Below are positions 21,278-31,240 of a stretch of DNA of 33,525 bases, piece after piece (within the stretch, counting starts at the first letter, position 1; every line of letters begins with the position of its first letter). Origin of the DNA: Collybiopsis luxurians FD-317 M1 (lineage: Eukaryota > Basidiomycota > Agaricomycetes > Agaricales > Omphalotaceae). The notes under the pieces are model-generated. The model saw only the letters and a list, made by a program, of their open reading frames with translations. It ran no database searches and was not told where the DNA came from. Position numbers and translations under genes: made by a program. The stretch is taken from NCBI GenBank assembly GCA_000827265.1, contig KN834774.1, positions 263,173-296,697 of the forward strand, in the 5' to 3' direction.

Positions 21278-21760
21278 CAGTGATGTGCTTAAGGCTTAAG
21301 ACCTAATTAGGTTTAAAGCCTTAACTTGGTTTCTAATTAGGACCTAAATTGAGCCGGATCTTTACATAGGTCCTATTCAAATCTTAATATACATGTAATC
21401 AATGTTTAGGTGCTGGTCTGGCTGACAAATACATTCACATCAATTCCATCTCATAAAAGGAGAAATATGGCAACTCTTCAATGAAATGAGATAAAACTAA
21501 CTCTGTTTAATAATGTCAATGCAAAGCTGGTCACCTAAGACTTAGGTAATAATGAACAGTCACAGCGGCTAGCACAGGAACAGGGTGAGATAATCGGGTG
21601 ATGGTGTTTTGGAGGGCTCAGGTACAGCGTGAGGAAAATTAAGTGGCATCAATATAGGTCCTAAATTGCACCTAATTCAATCTTAATTAAGACCAATAAT
21701 TAAGGTATTAGGACCTAATATCCTTGGGAGGCCTTAATTAAGGCTTTAAGCACATCACTG
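21278..21760. mobile_element. 483-bp hAT-type MITE
   Basis: Termini CAGTGATGTGCTTAAGGC and, read inward from the right, CAGTGATGTGCTTAAAGC, identical over the first 15 bp. It is flanked by an exact 8-bp duplication AGTTCTTT (21270-21277 and 21761-21768). The empty site is preserved in the related element at 6861-6868, which proves insertion. An 8-bp duplication with CA(G)TG-type ends is the hAT signature. The interior holds repeated, mutually complementary motifs of ctaattagg, cttaattaa and aggacctaa type and no reading frame, so it depends on a transposase elsewhere. Confidence 0.92.
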
Positions 21761-21768
21761 AGTTCTTT
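21761..21768 (+). repeat. Right 8-bp target duplication AGTTCTTT
   Basis: Exact copy of 21270-21277. Confidence 0.9.
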
Positions 21769-22651
21769 TACTTTATTGTGATGGCTGAGTTTCCTGTCAT
21801 TATATAAAACATACATTTGATGCTCTAGAGATGACATTTTGATAATTATGGTACAGGTATTTACCCCATTTCCTTTGTCTCTGTACTAACAGTTTTGTTC
21901 ATAGTGAGAAAAGAACCAAATCTGAGTTAGAGGTAGTATGATTTGCATAAGTATACTGTTAATTGCTTCTATCCTAAACTAATGGTACTGGACTAATTCA
22001 TTCCAGGATTTTGAAATGCTTGTGGGCCCTTTAGGTAGCACTGTGTAACTTAGAAATGGGGAGAATGCATGAAATGAGTATCATATACTCATGTTACAAG
22101 TGCCAGCATAGCTAAAGCCTAATGAGGTTCAAAAAGTTATGAATAATTGACAGCTGAGACAAGAAGGGGAACCATTGAGGTCTAGTATAGCATGAAAACA
22201 ACAATATGCAGATCACCTCTTGCATTGCAGCAAATTCACGGCAGATTACTCAAAAACAAGTTTTAATGAGAAGTACATTTTGCCGAAACTCGGCAAGTTA
22301 GCTGTCAAGTGCAGGAAAAAAAAGTAACTTTGTTGTGACAAAGTTACAAGTTAACTTAAGTTGTAAGGACAAGTTGGCGGAGTTTAAATTGTCCAAGTAA
22401 CTTTTTAACACCCGATACTTATACAGATTTACAGTCAGCTGTCTCGTGCAGTTGAGTTTTATGTAGACACCCAGCTCCTGAGTGTTGGTATACTTCTTCC
22501 AACTTAGCATGTATTTAATGTAGAAACTTTACCTACAGAGAATATCCTTCACATCTTTCCCTCTCTCAGACCTCGGAAACACCTCATTGCACTCACACTG
22601 ACTCAGGTTCTAATCCTCTGAACTGTGAGATAGTTTGATACCACCACATAG

Positions 22652-23022
22652 TAGGTAAAGTTGAATTTCGGTTTTTCATACCCATCCATTTCCACAGAAG
22701 CCCTCAACTGGGTGGCTTGCTCAGAACTGCTTTCCTGTGAGGTATACAACTGTTAAAGTCAATCCTCTGACTCAAGTCTTGCCAGAAATGCAAGAATCTG
22801 TGCCGTCAGGTGATGAATCTGTAGCGAATGTACAGTTACTGTAGCTAAGATGAAACAAAATGTTTATCTTGCTAGGAGAACCCAGCACATAGGTAAAGTT
22901 GAATTTCGGTTTTTCATACCCGTCCATTTTCACAGGAGCTCTCGTCTGGGTAGCTTGCTCAGAACTACTTTCATGTGAGGCTTAAAATTATTAAATTCAA
23001 TCCTCTGGCTCACTAAGACTTG
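22652..23022 (-). repeat. Tandem pair (238-bp period) with a conserved reading frame
   Basis: The segments 22652-22780 and 22890-23022 are direct repeats. Read on the minus strand, one frame is conserved in both: SHESSSEQATQTRAPVKMDG in one and SQESSSEQATQLRASVEMDG in the other, both followed by YEKPKFNFTY. Within this stretch about half the differences fall at third codon positions, and most of those are silent. That suggests duplicated exons of an unrecognised gene. Upstream in the same frame both copies run into stops, so any exon must start at an acceptor near the cctcac. It lies downstream of the intact small gene, on the same strand. No family recognised. Confidence 0.4.
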
Positions 23023-23206
23023 AGCAGGATGATGGCAGCCTATGAATCAAATGGAAAGTGGTATCATTAGTAATTACACCAATGAAACATGCAGCGAAGT
23101 AGATCTCCCAGAAATTAATGTATGTACGGGTAATCCTGGGACGGTGATGAGCTAGAGAACCAAAGTGCTTCGGAAGGGTCAAAAAGTCCAGGCGAGGGTC
23201 GTCTGA
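22997..23206 (-). CDS. Possible exon upstream of the tandem pair, unassigned
   Basis: On the minus strand an open stretch from about 23206 to 22997 (DVTSDDPRLDFLTLPKHFGS...) ends at the TGA of the agaggattga segment shared by both tandem repeats. It has no ATG, so it could only be an internal exon of the same unknown gene. It could be a chance frame in moderately CpG-rich DNA. Confidence 0.2.
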   Translation of the reverse strand, partial: SDDPRLDFLTLPKHFGSLAHHRPRITRTYINFWEIYFAACFIGVITNDTTFHLIHRLPSSCSSLSEPED

Positions 23207-23456
23207 TGTAACATCTAGTTAAAGTCGGATCTCAAGTGTTCTCAGATATTTAAATAATCAAGAGTAAACTCCATTGATATTGAGGACTGCTCCTTATTTG
23301 CGTGAGACGTCTATCACTCGTGGGTCACATGGCTCAACAGAAACACAATAATTGATATCACACTTCATACAACTTGCGGTATTGATATACAAGAAACTGG
23401 TTTTTTTTATTATTTTCCTTTCTTCCTTCCTTGTTTAGCAAGATACAGAGCGATGG

Positions 23457-24128
23457 TTACGCAGCTTGGAACATCCAGTTGCAGGCATCCCCAGTCCTAC
23501 CGGTATTGAGGAGGATCTACATATCATAACTGATGAAAACTGGAAGATAGAAGAGTATCTCCAACTTACCGTGCGAAAGGGTTGAATTGACGCAACATCA
23601 TCATACCAGAAGCGGTTTTCTCCTAGCAAGCGGATGCTGGAATTGTCAGAATGCAAGGTGGGATTAATGACATCATAGTTTGAACAAAAGCTGGATCGTA
23701 CTTGTAAAGTCCAGGACCAGCATCCAGGATTCTGAATACCTGCTCATTGGTCGTCCAGATGACAGTGGAGCCTGGTTGGATCTAGAGAATGAACTTCAGG
23801 ATTCTGTTTCCTTCCAGTGTGAATCCCTGATGGCATGAAATTTCGCACATTGGCAGGGGCTCCGACATTGGCCCCAGAATAATTGGCGGAGATAAAATAC
23901 TGGTCGCTATCTCCTTTCCTCAAGTTGAAGACCTATATTCATCTCAGATGATGGAGAAGGAGAGAAGTATTACATGAGAAATGGATCACTCACAAACTTG
24001 TCATCAAGATTGCCATCAGGTTTTGTGGTATGGACAGCGGTCGAGGAGGAGTCTTTGCCATCCGAAGTCACATAGTACCCAGACGCCTTATTTTTGATAT
24101 AGTAGTTTCCGGCAGCAGGTGGAGACAT
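23457..24128 (-). CDS. Small five-exon beta-trefoil-like protein, intact (151 aa)
   Basis: Exons 24128-23994, 23932-23849, 23781-23672, 23636-23570 and 23516-23457 join into one frame of 456 nt ending TAA; all four introns are GT-AG (61, 67, 35, 53 nt). Landmarks: start MSPPAAGNYYIKNKASGYYV, then NLRKGDSDQYFISANYSGAN, VIWTTNEQVFRILDAGPG, ENRFWYDDVASIQP and the end CNWMFQAA. The paralogue at 12236 shares these blocks, exon lengths and a 35-nt third intron. There is no signal peptide or membrane segment, so the product is probably cytosolic. The repeated short hydrophobic/aromatic strands, the GxYxIxNxxSG opening and the tryptophan near the C-terminus suggest a beta-trefoil, as in fungal ricin-B-like lectins and mycocypin or I66 protease inhibitors. 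That fold is inference; a carbohydrate or protease target cannot be read from the sequence. The third intron is unusually short. Confidence 0.8.
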
Positions 24129-24200
24129 TTGGAAAGTAAGGGTGAGCTAGTATGAGCAATGAGAGCGACTTGGGAGTTATGGCAGGTGCAATCCGGGGTC

Positions 24201-24207
24201 TTTTATA
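24201..24207 (-). promoter_or_regulatory. TATA box (TATAAAA) of the intact small gene
   Basis: It lies 73 nt upstream of the ATG at 24128 on the minus strand, followed by a C/T-rich leader. It matches the position of the TATA-like box of the paralogue (74 nt). Confidence 0.65.
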
Positions 24208-24376
24208 AGTCCTCCAGGAGCTGCCGACCCAGATACTGTTGCCGAGCAGGAAGCAAGAACATCGAAAAGCGGCTTGTTAGGCAAGTGATCAATGAAAGCT
24301 AAGATTGTACCATCTTAGGTATCAGTTGTCGAGAACAGTTTCATTTCCGAGTTACTCCTAATTGAGGTAGAAACAA

Positions 24377-25704
24377 AGGACAGATACAGAAATTGCTCCA
24401 CTAATGCGACCTCATTTGAGTGCCGACGTTCTGGTTTGATTTTGAGGGTGGTGAATGTCGATTCCTCGGAACAGCATGTCGAGGTTCACGACCTCTATCT
24501 TCATTTATTCATGCTTCCATTCATCAATATTCCTTGACATTGACATTGACAAATGGTTAACCCTCGAATGCCTCATGTCTGAGAAATCGATGAAGCTTCG
24601 AAGCGATTCTCAAAGGTATTAAATGTCTCCTTTGCCTTATGTGTTTCGATCTCGCTGTATCTTCCGCTCATTTCCGACAGATCACGTTGAATGTGGCAGC
24701 TCAAATGACCCGGCATTCGACTAACCTTAAGAAAAGGATATTCAAATCGATGTTTTCAATGCCACGGTGACCGTTTTAGTTTATCGCTGCAGCCGCATGT
24801 TGTGATATTTGACCTTCATCGATGCAAAAAACAATTGAGATGTGAAATTTTGATACAAGGGGACAGGGTTGCTACTCACCGATTCCTTACCGCTTCACAC
24901 TGCAACGTAAGGTTCTGCAAACTGCCAAAACAGGAAAGGCAGGGTATGGAGAGTGGAAGTCTGTTTCGTGTGCCCCTTAGGAAGCCTTATTACTTTTCTC
25001 AGAAATCTTCACCCGCCCAGCATTTCACTGCATACATCACATCCACTTGCGGTTTGAATTGGGATGAAATCGGTGAATAGTAACGCCGTCCCCTTCTTCC
25101 AACATTCTATGTGTCCAATTATGGATCTGCTTTGTATGCCCCTGATGGCTTGGCACTCTCCTCAGACATCTACACCCGCCCAATATTACTCCGCCTACAT
25201 CGCGTCAACTTGCAGTATGAGTTGAGAAGAGATCGGTGAATGGTAACCCCATCGCCTCGCTTCACTTGACACATAGTGGCCAACGCTAACGCGTGGCGGG
25301 ACTCGTGCCCTTTTCAGTTGTAGATCCTGGATCATCGATCATCAATGTAATGAAAACTAACTAAAATAGTATAAATTGCAAAAATTAGATCAATTCAAAA
25401 TTGCCTGCCTTGGATCAGGCACAGAATCATTAGAGCAGAAACTCGGCATTCCATTTCATTCCATGCACTCGTAAACATTCTATGTGTCCAACTATAGATC
25501 AATCTATGAAGAAATCAATAATCATAGATAGGTTAATATTACGCAGCAGGCCCACATCAGGACAACGGAAAGGGGTGAGGTAGAATGAAATTACCTGTTG
25601 CTAAAAGTAAAAGTTCCGGGGCACACGAGGAAAGCTTCCATTCGTTACATCATGTCTTTCTTTTTTTGTAGCACGGCACCTAAACCAAAAAGTACGCAGC
25701 ATGT
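24377..25704 (+). repeat. Duplicated block, copy 2, with cassette A inserted
   Basis: Partner of 19356-20440. It begins about 250 bp upstream of the intact small gene's ATG, so it may contain part of that gene's distal upstream region. It has kept a full tandem of the acatctacacccgcccaat unit (about 24995-25090 and 25166-25260) and carries cassette A at 25264-25475, exactly where copy 1 reads gcttcaaaattctatgtg without interruption. Confidence 0.85.
25264..25475 (+). repeat. Cassette A, copy 2, inside the duplicated block
   Basis: About 212 bp matching 19131-19352, bounded by gcttca on the left and cattctatgtg on the right. Copy 1 of the block is the empty site. No terminal inverted repeat or clear target duplication can be seen. 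Its movement may reflect transposition of an unknown short element or a gene-conversion event. Confidence 0.75.
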
Positions 25705-26566
25705 GAGGCAAACTCCCATTTATCATGTCATGTCATATCTTGTCTTTCTTGCCGCATTGTAACTTGCAACGTGGATCGATCGAGAACTTTAGAGTAGTAA
25801 CCTTGTCCCTCATTTCAAAAATCTGTGTGTTGAACTGTGACTGGGTATCATGCAGATTGAGGTGCACGGTACTTTCTTGACTGAAGGCCCACGCATGAAC
25901 AAGCTCTCAGGTTGCCTTGGGTCTTGGCCAGACCAAATTGCATGTGTCGGACTTAATCTGTGATTACAGGAGGTTAATCATGCCAGGGAGACCAAGCATG
26001 CATGCACGGCGACAACCCAAGCATCTCCGCCCGACGCTGCGGGTCCAGAAGAGATGCAACAGTGCTGCCCACCCATGCAAAGGTCAGAAGTGATGGTGCT
26101 GTATTGGGTTAGTACTATCTCAGTACAATGAGATATGCAGATTACTATTAGTACCTTCAAGTACCAACAGCTAGCCAGATGGATGAATTGGTCATTTAAC
26201 ATCTTTTGTATGCTGTGCCCAAGTCTATGCAATGTATATGAGAAGATGAAAGGAAAGGACAATCCAGATGCACCGATTTACCAAATAAGGCAGTGAACTA
26301 CTCTGGTTTGTCAATCATACAAGAAGCTCTTCTGGAATACTTCTGTTTGAAGGAATTAATTGGGACCCTTATCTTGATTGTGATATGACAATTTTCTGTG
26401 ATCTGTGTCTTAGTAGTATGGGTTTCTTAATGGTATGGGTTTCTGGGTACCTGAGCTTCTGCTGAGTTTCTATGCATCTGTACCCCTTGTGTGTGTCCAA
26501 ATACCAATGTTCTTTTGGGAATCTCTTTGTGTCATGTGTGCACATTCCTGGTACTGTACCATTATG
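25705..26566. other. Intergenic, no gene recognised
   Basis: CpG density drops across this stretch. The longest frame (26262-25978, minus) has no recognisable motif. 26400-26520 contains repeated tatgggtttct and related short units. Confidence 0.35.
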
Positions 26567-27467
26567 CATCTGGAAAAAATCCCTATAGCCCAGGTACATA
26601 CAGGCTGTCCTCAGGCAGTTTAAGGCTTCTCAGGAGGCTACATAGGCTCCCCAGGGTGCCAGATGATACATTCCTAAATCTGTGGAGCCTGAGAATCCCT
26701 GAGGCTGCCCTGAAGATCTCTCAGGATCCCTGGGAATCTTCAGGCTTCAACATATAAATGTGAAACAATAAAATATCCTTTCATTTGTCCTTCTACTTAC
26801 TCTACTCTATATATCCTAGTTTTGTACTGCTTCTTATATACTGTAGTATTGTATTTTATTATATACTTGGAATGGTACATTGTTCCCTATTACTTTATCT
26901 AGTCAGTTAATACACTTTAAGTACAGTCTATTATACTAATGTAAGCTCTGTATTGACTTAACATACTCGAGTACAGTATATTTATGTAGTACAAAGCCTA
27001 TACATATGTACATAGTATATATACAATAGGTTATAATAACATTGTGCATGTTTTGACTATGGGAAAAATTTTTTGATTGTAGACAGTTCACAGTGAGCTC
27101 ATCATGTGATTTACAAAAAAAGTGGAAATCTCTGCATAATTCCCACAAAATAAATGTTCTGGTTGTATATTTACACAAGAATAATATATAATTATATATC
27201 TGCGATGTAATTTTCTATAATTTGTAGCATTTAAAATATCTCTGCTCCTGGAATCCTGAGGAAGCCCAAGGGATCCCTCAAGAATTCTCAGGCCACCTTC
27301 AAACATCTTTCACGGAGCCTAGGAATTGGCCTAAAACCTGGGAAGCCTAAGCAACCTAAGCAACTTAGAGTGCCTAAGAGTGCCTGAGGGTTCCTAGGAT
27401 TTGGCCAATTTCCTGGGTGTCCTCAGACTTCCAGTACTTGCCTGGGCAAAAGGTGCTTTTCCAGATG
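26567..27467 (-). mobile_element. CATCWGG-TIR element, copy B (901 bp)
   Basis: Ends CATCTGGAAAAAATCCCTAT at the left and CATCTGGAAAAGCACCTTTT read inward from the right, both running into GCCCAGG. GC-rich subterminal arrays of CTCAGG/CCTGAG heptamers lie at 26595-26750 and 27245-27450. The AT-rich core is the complement of the core of copy A. The bases TG flank both ends, a possible 2-bp duplication. No coding capacity. Confidence 0.8.
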
Positions 27468-27970
27468 TGTGTGCCAATCAAACTTTGACATGCTCTCTTT
27501 GTCTCACCATCCATAATGACAGCCAGAATACTGTTGACATTTTTAATTCTTTACATGCACAACAATTATACAATGGTTTACTTTAAGTGGCAATGGACAA
27601 CCTCATTAAATTGATAACTCTTGGCATTAGTGGCTTTCCATGCTTCCCAATATTCAGTGGCAGTTGTATTTTGGAGGTCACTTCATGGTAGTAAGAGGTA
27701 ATGAAGTGGGCATGGGATGTCAACCAGCCTTGATACTGAATTGACTTTTCATTCAAATGTTCTGCCTCCATTCCCTTTCTGAGGTGGTGTTGCCTGTCAT
27801 ATTTAGACTATATACACATTGTTCAAATAATATAGCAGCCATGTTTTGTAGGATACCCTAATCAAATTTGTCAGACAATTGAGATGGCCATAACAAAAAT
27901 TGGTAAAAATAATGTAACAATGCAAAATGAACAGAATAAATTGTCTGATAATGTTCTCCAAGATTGAAGT
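27468..27970. other. CpG-free intergenic stretch
   Basis: No gene recognised. From 27481 through 28080 not one CpG dinucleotide is present, the most extreme depletion in the window. Confidence 0.6.
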
Positions 27971-29961
27971 TTAAAGGGTGTAAAATGAAACTATGGGATA
28001 CTGCATATATTCAAGGGCCTTTTGCTGGTAAGTACTACACCATATGAACAAGAATCTCTGAGAAGTTCCAAAAGGTAGTGTATACTGACAAAAAGAGAAG
28101 CCCAGCACACCCACAATTAACATCCTATGTTTCACCTTGTGAGCTGCACTAGCGACATTGTAGTCAGTGCAGCTGAGATTGGGCTGTGGCTGCAGTTTGC
28201 TCCTATCAAGAATAGAGTTGGCATATCTGAGTTCAAATTGGAAGTTAACAAGATAGAGCTCTCTGATGAGCCCACAGATGAGGGGGGGTTCCAGCGGTGT
28301 CTCTGGAGGGAGAATAGAGATACCAGAGAATTTACAAGTTTCAGTGACAAGCTTTTGTCCTTTGAGTACAACTGTTTGCAACTTTGAGAGAACAATGCCG
28401 TCTTTGAATGGCTTGATGAGAGTGAATGCACATGCCTTTCACCAGACATCAACAGTTTGTAGCAGGGGAATAGACTGGGACCAGAAACAATCATACCACA
28501 CCATTCAGAGATGATTCCACATTTTCAACATGGGAATTTGTCATGTTTTGTCTTCAAGTCCAAAGAAAAGAGCAGGGTTGGAAGCAACCAGTAATCTCTT
28601 GCAAGTGGGCATGCCCATACATTGTTTTATGGTAAGGTTCACACTAGACCAAGCAGGTATAGAAGGAGGAATGAGAGGGTCATTGGGAAGATCTGTGAAG
28701 GTGTCTCATTGTGCTTTGGGAGCTATGAGGTAAAAATGAAATCAGCAAATCACACTTAAGAAACCAGGTGAATAACTTATGGTTCACTGGCAGTTTACAG
28801 ACCCGTCTCATTGTGTTCAAGCCCAGCTTAATACCACCACTCTGAAGTTGCACACTGTGAGCTGAGATAGGAGGAGATTGTGAGATGCTGCTGATACTGG
28901 ACAATGACAAGGTGGGTGCCATGATATGTCCTGACCTGAGCTGGCAGGATGAGGTATAATGAGAAGGTAGATGGATATTTGCAAAAGGATCATATGAAGC
29001 AAAGTATTTGATAGCTGCAATGTGAATAGCTGGAAACTTATCATCAGATCCAGCCTGGGTGGTTGTGATGGGATTGTAAGGAGGATGTGCAGGGGCAGTC
29101 TGGACCAGAGGCGGAACCAGTTGGTGAAGCTTTGGATTCTCTGGATAACCTGGCAGTCAAAGGAACAATAATTGTGAACATAGAATACCGGGAGTCTTGC
29201 CCAATGTAGTAGCTGGGCATCAGTGTCATTGAAGATGAATGCCCCCATCTTATATCGATCTACAATGACATCTTTGTTGCCCAAGTTAAAGGAGTGACAA
29301 GCTTCTACTTTCTGGTGGTAATTGAGGACAGCACAGATGGTCAAGCAGGTGGACTGCAGCTCAACCAGGCTGCACTGTTGATCATGAAAAGTCCCAGCTA
29401 CATCCCTCAGGTGAGCAAGACAAATATCGATGATGTTACTGTTCTCTTTGATAGTAAGCTGCCTCTCAACTGTAAGAGAGTCATAAACAGCACTAACCTG
29501 TGGTTTGAGGGCTGAGATATAATCATTCAACTCTCAGACAAGATGGTCCTTGAGTACACCCTTGTTCCATGTGCTGCCAAGGTTGCTGAACTCCAGGTCC
29601 TCCAGTTTGAGATCCACCCACATAATCTGGCTATCAGAAGAAGACAAGGGTCTTTTTGAAACAGCTGCAATGAATGGGTACTGCTGATTAAATGGCTGTG
29701 GCCAACACATGGGATTGTCAGGCCCATAGTGAGCATCTGATTGACAATAAAGGTCTCGCGTTGAGCCCATGGGCAGTTCAGGGATGAATTCACAATTCAG
29801 AGAGGTGATAAAGTGACAACTTGCAGTGAAGAGGGCTCCAGAAATGCTATCAGAGAATGTTAGTGGAGTGAGTGGAGCTGGACCATTCAAGAACCTTTCA
29901 AAGGACACAATGCTGCTTAATTCTGACTGAAGCTCAGGCAGTATATTGACTAACAGAGAGT
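27971..29961 (-). pseudogene. Decayed member of a basidiomycete-specific family of unknown function
   Basis: Read on the minus strand, the product can be followed from ILPELQSELSSIVSFERFL through MCWPQPFNQQYPFIAA, VGDRYK-type VIVDRYKMGAFIFNDTDAQL, ARLPVFYVHNY, TQAGSDDKFPAIH, NDPLIPPSIPAWSS and, near the C-terminus, LIRELYLVNFQFELRYANSI followed by LDRS. This order (an 'xGAFxxNxxDAxxLxxxxxPVxyvR' segment, 'NDPLIPPxIPAW', and 'LWELxElNFRFELxxLD') is one I know from many uncharacterised basidiomycete proteins. Damage: in-frame TGA codons at 29534-29532, 28708-28706, 28543-28541, 28507-28505 and 28441-28439, and a one-base frameshift near 29143 between the VIQ and NPKLHQL codons. An intron probably lies near 28722-28765. 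All five stops are TGA. The first exon and start codon are not seen. Function unknown. Confidence 0.75.
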
Positions 29962-30554
29962 CTGGTTAGTTGAATAACATCAATTGAATGCATTTCTATA
30001 CTCATACACTGGAAAGTCAATTAACCTGCAAATGAAATAAGTACTTGGGCAATATGTAAATAACTGAATGTACAATTTTCAGGTTCCTTCCTATTATAAA
30101 GCAGATCATTTTTGGTGAGCTCTAGTGTAGTATCAAGAATGTTGCTGCTGATGCATTAGTAAGTTCATTAGCTGTATGCAGTCGAGGCGAAGTGGGGCGT
30201 ACTTCATTTTGTTGCAGCATAGAATGAAATTAAATCAATGTATCACTGAGATTAAATGACCAGCAGTCAATTAATATCAGCCACAATGAATGGCCTATAT
30301 ATGAAAGAGGATGAAAGAGGTTTGAATAAGATGAATATGAAGGGAAATGTGAAAGGGAACTTGTCCTAAACTATGGCAGTGGTGTCATGGTGTAATTTAG
30401 TAACCACATGATACTGGGAATTTTGATGATCCCAGCTGTGGCAACTTGCTTCACCTTCTTGACCCAACCTATACTTGCCCTTCTTTTCTTCTCCTTCTTC
30501 TGAGGCCCTTTTTTCCTATAACTTAGGTTGTGGGCTAATCATAGGCTTAAGCTT
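29962..30554. other. Intergenic, no gene recognised
   Basis: CpG-poor. It may contain a 5' exon of the pseudogene ending at 29961 (a TTGCAGG-like splice signal near 30020 on the minus strand), but no exon can be supported. Confidence 0.35.
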
Positions 30555-31042
30555 ATGGTTTGGATGGATGGTTATCCTTGGGACACATCATTGGGAAAGG
30601 TGTATGGCCTACCTGGTAAGTTCTCAAGTTTTGTGGCTTCAATGTCAGTAATTTTGTCAGATCAGGCTGTCATGAAAGCTCCTGGGACACTGGCACCAAT
30701 GGACTGAAGAAATCCTGTAAGTTTCCATATTTCTACATTAGACAGTGCTCATGGTGCTCACTCCTCCAAAACAGCCTCAGTAGTGGGGAAGACTGCTCAG
30801 CCAGTTTGGAAGTATACTGCATCCAGACCAGATGTTTGGAAATGGTAAGCAAAGCTTGCATGTAATCCTGAATAGCACACTCTTGACTTTATGTTCATCA
30901 CTGTGGTCCCTTTGCAGTGTGGAAGAAGAACATGAAATTGCTGTAAGCTCTACCAATATTTTGCCCTATCAAGTTGCATTTAATGCATACTGACCTAGGT
31001 ATACTTGCAGGACTCAGAAACTCCTTGTTCTGCACCTAGTTA
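30555..31042 (+). pseudogene. Fragment of an unrecognised multi-exon gene
   Basis: A protein-like frame with plausible GT-AG introns: exon about 30558-30615 (MVWMDGYPWDTSLGKVYGLP), intron gtaagttctc to tttgtcag (about 30616-30660), exon starting ATCAGGCTGTCATG (QAVMKAPGTLAPMD), an in-frame TGA at 30706, then KTAQPVWKYTASRPDVWK, intron gtaagcaaagc to ccctttgcag (about 30845-30917), exon VEEEHEIA, another intron, and SETPCSAPS to a TAG. The splice signals look real, but no domain is recognised. A possible relation to the gene remnant at 32057 is unproven. Confidence 0.35.
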
Positions 31043-31240
31043 GACCAAAGGTGGCTCAGTGACAAACTCATGTAGGAGCATGGCTCTGGTCATGAGCTAT
31101 TTTCTCTGGCCGTGAGCTATCTTTCCATCACTTGTGCAAATCTGTATAGTTTTGTACCATGTTCCTGGGGCCATTTGAATATCTTATGTCCCCCGCAATG
31201 CAAATTGACATCTTCAACTTTGATTTCTCCATCCTGTTTT

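Larger units (their letters stand above)
21190..22414 (-). mobile_element. Truncated Mutator-like element, copy 3
   Basis: Its right end (about 22260-22414) is the same terminal repeat as 5990-6140, read in the opposite direction and ending ctttttaacacccg. The interior matches the complement of 6140-6950 through several blocks: tatgcaaccccaactgga (21203-21220), ccccatttcctttgtctctg (21865-21884), aggattttgaaatgcttgtg and gaataattgacagctgag. It is interrupted at 21278-21760 by a hAT-type MITE. I cannot find the opposite terminus or a matching 9-bp duplication (right flank atacttata), so the left half is missing. Confidence 0.75.

Noticed and set aside
26491..26757. 88-codon open frame
   Set aside because: Covers the left end and subterminal heptamer array of the TIR element copy B.
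28817..29530. 237-codon open frame taken as one intact protein
   Set aside because: The second third is out of the family frame: after a one-base shift near 29143 the conserved TQAGSDDKFPAIH lies in another frame, so the long frame is a hybrid of true and shadow sequence.
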